From the NCBI GenBank assembly GCA_039815365.1, contig JBCBZK010000129.1, forward strand, positions 1-10,092: a stretch of 10,092 bases of DNA, written 5' to 3'. How positions within the stretch are numbered: position 1 is the stretch's first letter; the number at the start of each line of letters is the position of its first letter. The notes under the pieces are model-generated. The model was not told the origin of the DNA, did not search any database, and was given only the letters and a program-made list of their open reading frames with translations. This document shows, one piece after another, positions 7,917 to 10,092 of the stretch. This DNA is from CALBPI01 sp039815365 (GTDB lineage Bacteria > Pseudomonadota > Gammaproteobacteria > Steroidobacterales > Woeseiaceae). Position numbers and translations under genes: made by a program.

Positions 7917-7945
7917 TTGTGTCCGAAGCCGTCGCGCGATGCTAT
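7917..7945 (+). promoter_or_regulatory. Possible promoter for the MAPEG gene
   Basis: TTGTGT (7917-7922) and TGCTAT (7940-7945) are 17 bases apart, giving a predicted start near 7952 and a leader of about 54 bases. Each box matches consensus at only 3 of 6 positions. The spacing and its position in the divergent gap to udk are the main support. Confidence 0.2.
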
Positions 7946-7992
7946 GCCGTCAACCACTCAATGACTGGTAAGCTGCCGCCAACGATAACGAT

Positions 7993-7999
7993 GAGGGGA
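7993..7999 (+). promoter_or_regulatory. Shine-Dalgarno that fixes the MAPEG start
   Basis: The purine run GAGGGGA lies six bases before the ATG at 8006. It is the only strong ribosome site in this region and shows that translation begins there, not at the in-frame ATG at 7907 that would add 33 unrelated residues. Confidence 0.8.
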
Positions 8000-8005
8000 A
8001 GCGTC

Positions 8006-8398
8006 ATGGATATTTCACTGCTGTGCGTGGCCGTACTTGGCCTACTGCTGGTCGGCCTGGGGTTTGGCGTTTCAATGCAACGGCGCAAAGCGGGCGTTAG
8101 CATCGGAATCCCGGACGATCCGGCATCCGGATTGCTCAAATACGGGCGCGCTCACGCGAATACGGCCGAATACGCACCGATCCTCGCGCTGATGATCTAT
8201 GCCTTAGGCCGTGTCCCGCAACCACACTGGGTCATCGCATTGATGTTGCTCGCGACGGCATCGCGAATTGTTTTTGCGGCAGGCATGATACTGCCGGCAT
8301 CCCTAGCCAAACCGAACCGGTTACGTTTTTTCGGTGCCGTTGGCACCTATCTTTTCGGGCTGGCGCTCGGGGTTACGCTGCTCATACAGGCACTATGA
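8006..8398 (+). CDS. MAPEG-family membrane protein
   Basis: A 130-residue integral membrane protein of the MAPEG superfamily (microsomal glutathione S-transferase-like; many bacterial members have no known substrate). The central signature GRAHANTAEYAPI (47-59) matches the family's RxHxNxxEyxPi core, which in characterised members contributes to glutathione or lipid-substrate binding. Four hydrophobic segments are seen at about 3-23, 56-70, 74-94 and 107-128, as expected. The start was chosen from the strong Shine-Dalgarno at 7993-7999. It is divergent from udk and converges on the lipoprotein gene, with a strong hairpin immediately after its stop. Nearby genes give no hint of substrate. A link to the gloA-like gene at the window end through glutathione chemistry is tempting, but the two are about 1.6 kb apart and separated by an opposing gene. 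Confidence 0.88.
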   Translation: MDISLLCVAVLGLLLVGLGFGVSMQRRKAGVSIGIPDDPASGLLKYGRAHANTAEYAPILALMIYALGRVPQPHWVIALMLLATASRIVFAAGMILPASLAKPNRLRFFGAVGTYLFGLALGVTLLIQAL

Positions 8399-8436
8399 AA
8401 AAAGCCGCTGCGTTGCCAATAAACAACGCAGCGGCT
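8398..8436. terminator. Bidirectional rho-independent terminator
   Basis: Perfect 13-base arms AGCCGCTGCGTTG (8403-8415) and CAACGCAGCGGCT (8424-8436) flank an 8-base loop. On the minus strand the hairpin is followed by six T (8403-8398, the first pairing within the stem), a classical terminator for the lipoprotein gene. On the plus strand the tail is only GATCTTT, weaker but plausible for the MAPEG gene. It sits between the two convergent stop codons. Confidence 0.9.
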
Positions 8437-8475
8437 GATCTTTGGTGTGGTGCGCACGAGTGCGAATCACACCGA

Positions 8476-8490
8476 TCTGATGAGATCAGA
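8476..8490. repeat. Short inverted repeat just after the lipoprotein stop
   Basis: Perfect six-base arms TCTGAT (8476-8481) and ATCAGA (8485-8490) with a three-base loop begin 2 bases after the lipoprotein stop codon on the minus strand. There is no T run next to it, so it is more likely a small 3' mRNA hairpin than a terminator, and it may have no role. Confidence 0.4.
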
Positions 8491-8492
8491 CC

Positions 8493-9626
8493 TTACATCT
8501 TGAGTCCCAAAGACTTGGCGACATCAATAGCGATGTAGTTAGAGCCAATCGGCAAACCGGTGGCTTTCGCGTAAGCATTCGCTGCTGACAGCGTTGCCGG
8601 ACCGAAAACACCATCAACGCCCGCTTTGTAGTAGCCTTTTTTCTCAAGTGCAGTTTGCAGCTGAGTGACGTTGGTGCGGTTCAGGTTGACGTCACACACG
8701 ACTTCACGCCAGTCGAGAATCGCGTCAGAAACCATCTTACGTTTCGTGACGTCCGTGTACTGAGCCGGGATCGCGATGCGACGCTCAGAAGCAGGTGAAA
8801 CTTCGCGCGTTACTTTGATCGTGTCGTATTCAGCTGGAATCGTGATTTCACGCGTCGTTGCTGGCTTGACCATAACCGTTTTCTTGATCGTGTCGTATAC
8901 CGCCGGGATCGTGACTTCACGTGTACGAGCCGGTGTATCAACAACCTGTTGCGTAACAGTCTTGTAAACCGCCGGTACTTCTACCAAACACATGATTTCG
9001 CCTGTGTCAGTCGTACGTGAGTCAACAACACCGCTGTAGCCCGAAGCAGGCCCGCGCTTCCATTCGGTGCGTGCTGGCGTGACCAAAACGCGTTCGCTGG
9101 CCGTCTTGAACGATGCTGGCACTTGCTCGATACGCTTCGATGCTGGCTTCACCAACACACGCTCTTCAACGGTTTCAAACGTTGCCGGAATCACTTCCAG
9201 GCGCGAAGACGCTTCACGCACCAATACACGCTCTGTAACGGTATCGAATTTGGCAGGGACAATTTCAACGCGCTCGCTGGCTTGCTTCAGAAGCACGGTC
9301 TCAGTAGAGACGTTGTATTTCGCCGGCGTGAGGATGCGTGCATAGCAACGGCCAGCCTCTGCATTCGGCGGAAACAGCTCTGAGCTCATGCCACCGGTGC
9401 TGGCGGTCGTCATCGTTGCTGATTGCGACTGTGCGTTACGCATCGCGCGTTCTTGATCAGCCATCGCGCGCTTCAGCGCGGCAATTTCTTGTTGCTGCTT
9501 GGTGATTGTCATCGTGTCTGCGCTGTTCGAAGCAGCGACAGTCGTTGTGTCTTGCTGCGCGGCGCAACCGCCGAGAATCAGTGCACCGGCCAGAACACCG
9601 GCTTTGGTGAGTTGTTGAATGTTCAT
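8493..9626 (-). CDS. Repeat-containing lipoprotein with C-terminal peptidoglycan-binding domain
   Basis: A 377-residue envelope protein. The N-terminus has a signal peptide ending in the lipobox LGGC (Cys21, lipidated); the next residues AA do not suggest inner-membrane retention, so outer-membrane location is likely. A glutamine-rich, coiled-coil-prone stretch spans about 43-68. Residues 101-192 and 218-309 each hold four 23-residue repeats, starting at 101, 124, 147, 170 and at 218, 241, 264, 287; each starts PA-x-F/Y, and most have a V-rich middle and a PAS/PAR-like turn. A 25-residue spacer lies between the blocks. Residues about 317-357 (NVTQLQTALEKKGYYKAGVDGVFGPATLSA) match the PG_binding_1 fold. 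GGGAG is 9 bases upstream of the ATG. The architecture suggests a tether between outer membrane and cell wall, but the function is unknown. It ends at the strong hairpin at 8398-8436. Confidence 0.88.
   Translation of the reverse strand: MNIQQLTKAGVLAGALILGGCAAQQDTTTVAASNSADTMTITKQQQEIAALKRAMADQERAMRNAQSQSATMTTASTGGMSSELFPPNAEAGRCYARILTPAKYNVSTETVLLKQASERVEIVPAKFDTVTERVLVREASSRLEVIPATFETVEERVLVKPASKRIEQVPASFKTASERVLVTPARTEWKRGPASGYSGVVDSRTTDTGEIMCLVEVPAVYKTVTQQVVDTPARTREVTIPAVYDTIKKTVMVKPATTREITIPAEYDTIKVTREVSPASERRIAIPAQYTDVTKRKMVSDAILDWREVVCDVNLNRTNVTQLQTALEKKGYYKAGVDGVFGPATLSAANAYAKATGLPIGSNYIAIDVAKSLGLKM
8700..9326 (-). repeat. Two blocks of four tandem 69-bp (23-codon) coding repeats
   Basis: Block one is 9326-9051 and block two 8975-8700 on the minus strand, each exactly four units of 69 bases, with a 75-base spacer between them. 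Protein units are recognisable but DNA copies have diverged, which points to old duplication rather than recent expansion. The fourth unit in each block has Trp at the same position (Trp189 and Trp306, unit position 20), and each block is preceded by a Cys a few residues before its first PA (Cys94, Cys213). Confidence 0.85.
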
Positions 9627-9814
9627 GTGTGATCGCTCCCTTGCGTTCTCTTTGTTGTGTTCGCCGGTATGGTTTCAACTGCACCAAGACGACGCAAACG
9701 CATAACCTCCACAAAATGGCGACACACGCGTCGAAAACCGTCTCAGAGCGAAGAAATTGGTATGAACGCCTGACTTGACCTGTGTGGTGAAACTCGCTGA
9801 AACCCCTGCGTCAC

Positions 9815-9832
9815 AAAGCGTTTGAGCGCTTT
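9815..9832. repeat. Perfect inverted repeat, possible operator
   Basis: Six-base arms AAAGCG (9815-9820) and CGCTTT (9827-9832) flank a six-base centre. The symmetry and location in a divergent intergenic region would suit a dimeric repressor site, but such short palindromes arise by chance and no second copy was seen. Confidence 0.25.
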
Positions 9833-9851
9833 AGCAACGGCCGTACGAACC

Positions 9852-9882
9852 TAGACAAGACCCGAAATTGGGATTGTTAAAT
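9852..9882 (+). promoter_or_regulatory. Possible plus-strand promoter upstream of gloA-like gene
   Basis: TAGACA (9852-9857) matches the -35 consensus at 5 of 6 positions and TTAAAT (9877-9882) matches -10 at 4 of 6, with a long 19-base spacer. Transcription would start near 9889, giving a leader of about 145 bases before the gloA-like start. The spacing is poor, so this is only a candidate. Confidence 0.3.
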
Positions 9883-9894
9883 AAAGGAAACGAT

Positions 9895-9933
9895 ATGTTA
9901 ACTATTGTCATGTTGGTGCATATAGCGCACTGA
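9895..9933 (+). CDS. Very small candidate reading frame (12 codons), unproven
   Basis: AAGGA at 9884-9888 lies six bases before an ATG that opens a 12-residue hydrophobic peptide, MLTIVMLVHIAH, ending at TGA 9931-9933. It could be a leader peptide upstream of the gloA-like gene. If the promoter at 9852-9882 is used, transcription would begin almost at this ATG and the ribosome site would be lost, so the two proposals conflict. Chance alone could produce it. Confidence 0.15.
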   Translation: MLTIVMLVHIAH

Positions 9934-10033
9934 TTTGGAAAATTGCGCGCCGCAGCATTAGCGTGCAGAAAGAACCTCGCGATGATTATGCTAATCTCGC
10001 GCCTCGCAACCCAGAACAAGCGAGTCAAAATCC

Positions 10034-10092
10034 ATGCAATATCTCCACACAATGATCCGAGTTGCAGATCTCGACGCATCACTGAATTTCTA
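10034..10092 (+). CDS. gloA: Lactoylglutathione lyase (glyoxalase I), N-terminal fragment
   Basis: The last 59 bases encode MQYLHTMIRVADLDASLNF before the window ends. This closely resembles the N-terminus of proteobacterial GloA (E. coli begins MRLLHTMLRVGDL), and His5 falls at the position of the metal ligand His5 of the E. coli enzyme. GloA isomerises the methylglyoxal-glutathione hemithioacetal to S-lactoylglutathione in the cytoplasm. The start is set by this match rather than by the ribosome site, which is weak (AAGCGAG about 12 bases upstream). A related vicinal-oxygen-chelate protein is possible because only 19 residues are visible. Confidence 0.8.
   Translation, partial: MQYLHTMIRVADLDASLNF

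Larger units (their letters stand above)
9627..10033. other. 407-base region between divergent lipoprotein and gloA-like genes
   Basis: No convincing gene is seen on either strand. It holds the lipoprotein ribosome site (9640-9636), an inverted repeat at 9815-9832, a promoter-like pair at 9852-9882 and a 12-codon reading frame at 9895-9933, listed separately. The stretch from 9861 to 9950 looks AT-richer than the surrounding genes. The region is long enough to contain promoters and operators for both divergent genes, or an unrecognised small RNA. Confidence 0.5.

Noticed and set aside
9067..9345. Open plus-strand frames with repeated threonine- and arginine-rich units
   Set aside because: These are the reverse strand of the lipoprotein repeat blocks; their periodicity is copied from the real gene.
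9957..9995. ATTAGC and GCTAAT inverted pair upstream of the gloA-like gene
   Set aside because: Six-base arms separated by 27 bases are expected by chance, and no other element supports them.
9831..10082. 83-codon minus-strand frame at the window end
   Set aside because: It overlaps the start of the gloA-like gene in antisense, has no recognisable motif and lacks a clear ribosome site.

Overview
The window looks like chromosomal DNA from a moderately GC-rich Gram-negative bacterium. A lipobox lipoprotein with a peptidoglycan-binding domain, a MAPEG protein, a GloA-type glyoxalase start and a FlgO/TolB-like TPR membrane protein together suggest a proteobacterium, most likely a gammaproteobacterium. 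This placement is inference; no rRNA, tRNA, mobile element, CRISPR array or phage gene is visible.

Layout from left to right. The 3' part of a GH13 alpha-amylase-family gene (+, 1-815) converges on a minus-strand block with a gap of 15 bases. Read in its direction of transcription, that block holds a 787-residue membrane-anchored TolB-like/TPR protein (6143-3780), a CoxG-like SRPBCC protein (3744-3184), a [2Fe-2S] small subunit (3176-2703) and an FAD medium subunit (2703-1903) of the molybdenum hydroxylase family, then a branched-chain amino-acid aminotransferase (1820-831). Gaps from the TPR gene through the medium subunit are 35 bases, 7 bases and a 1-base TAATG overlap, so these could be one transcript; ilvE follows after 82 bases and may have its own promoter. 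The catalytic molybdopterin large subunit that S and M must pair with is absent, although every flanking gene is visible.

Upstream on the same strand is a uridine kinase gene (7907-7284) overlapping a YeiH-family membrane transporter gene (7291-6290) by 8 bases. Divergent from udk is a small MAPEG-family membrane protein (+, 8006-8398). It converges on a minus-strand lipoprotein gene (9626-8493), with a perfect 13-bp hairpin between them that probably ends transcription in both directions.

The lipoprotein is the most unusual protein here. It carries two blocks of four 23-residue repeats, apparently from duplication of the whole four-repeat unit, followed by a peptidoglycan-binding domain. 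About 400 bases of largely non-coding DNA follow. The window then ends in the first 19 codons of a lactoylglutathione lyase (gloA-like) gene (+, 10034 onward).

The most useful leads are the S/M/G oxidoreductase genes without their catalytic subunit, and the repeat lipoprotein. No clearly new multi-gene system is visible; most genes are recognisable housekeeping or metabolic families.
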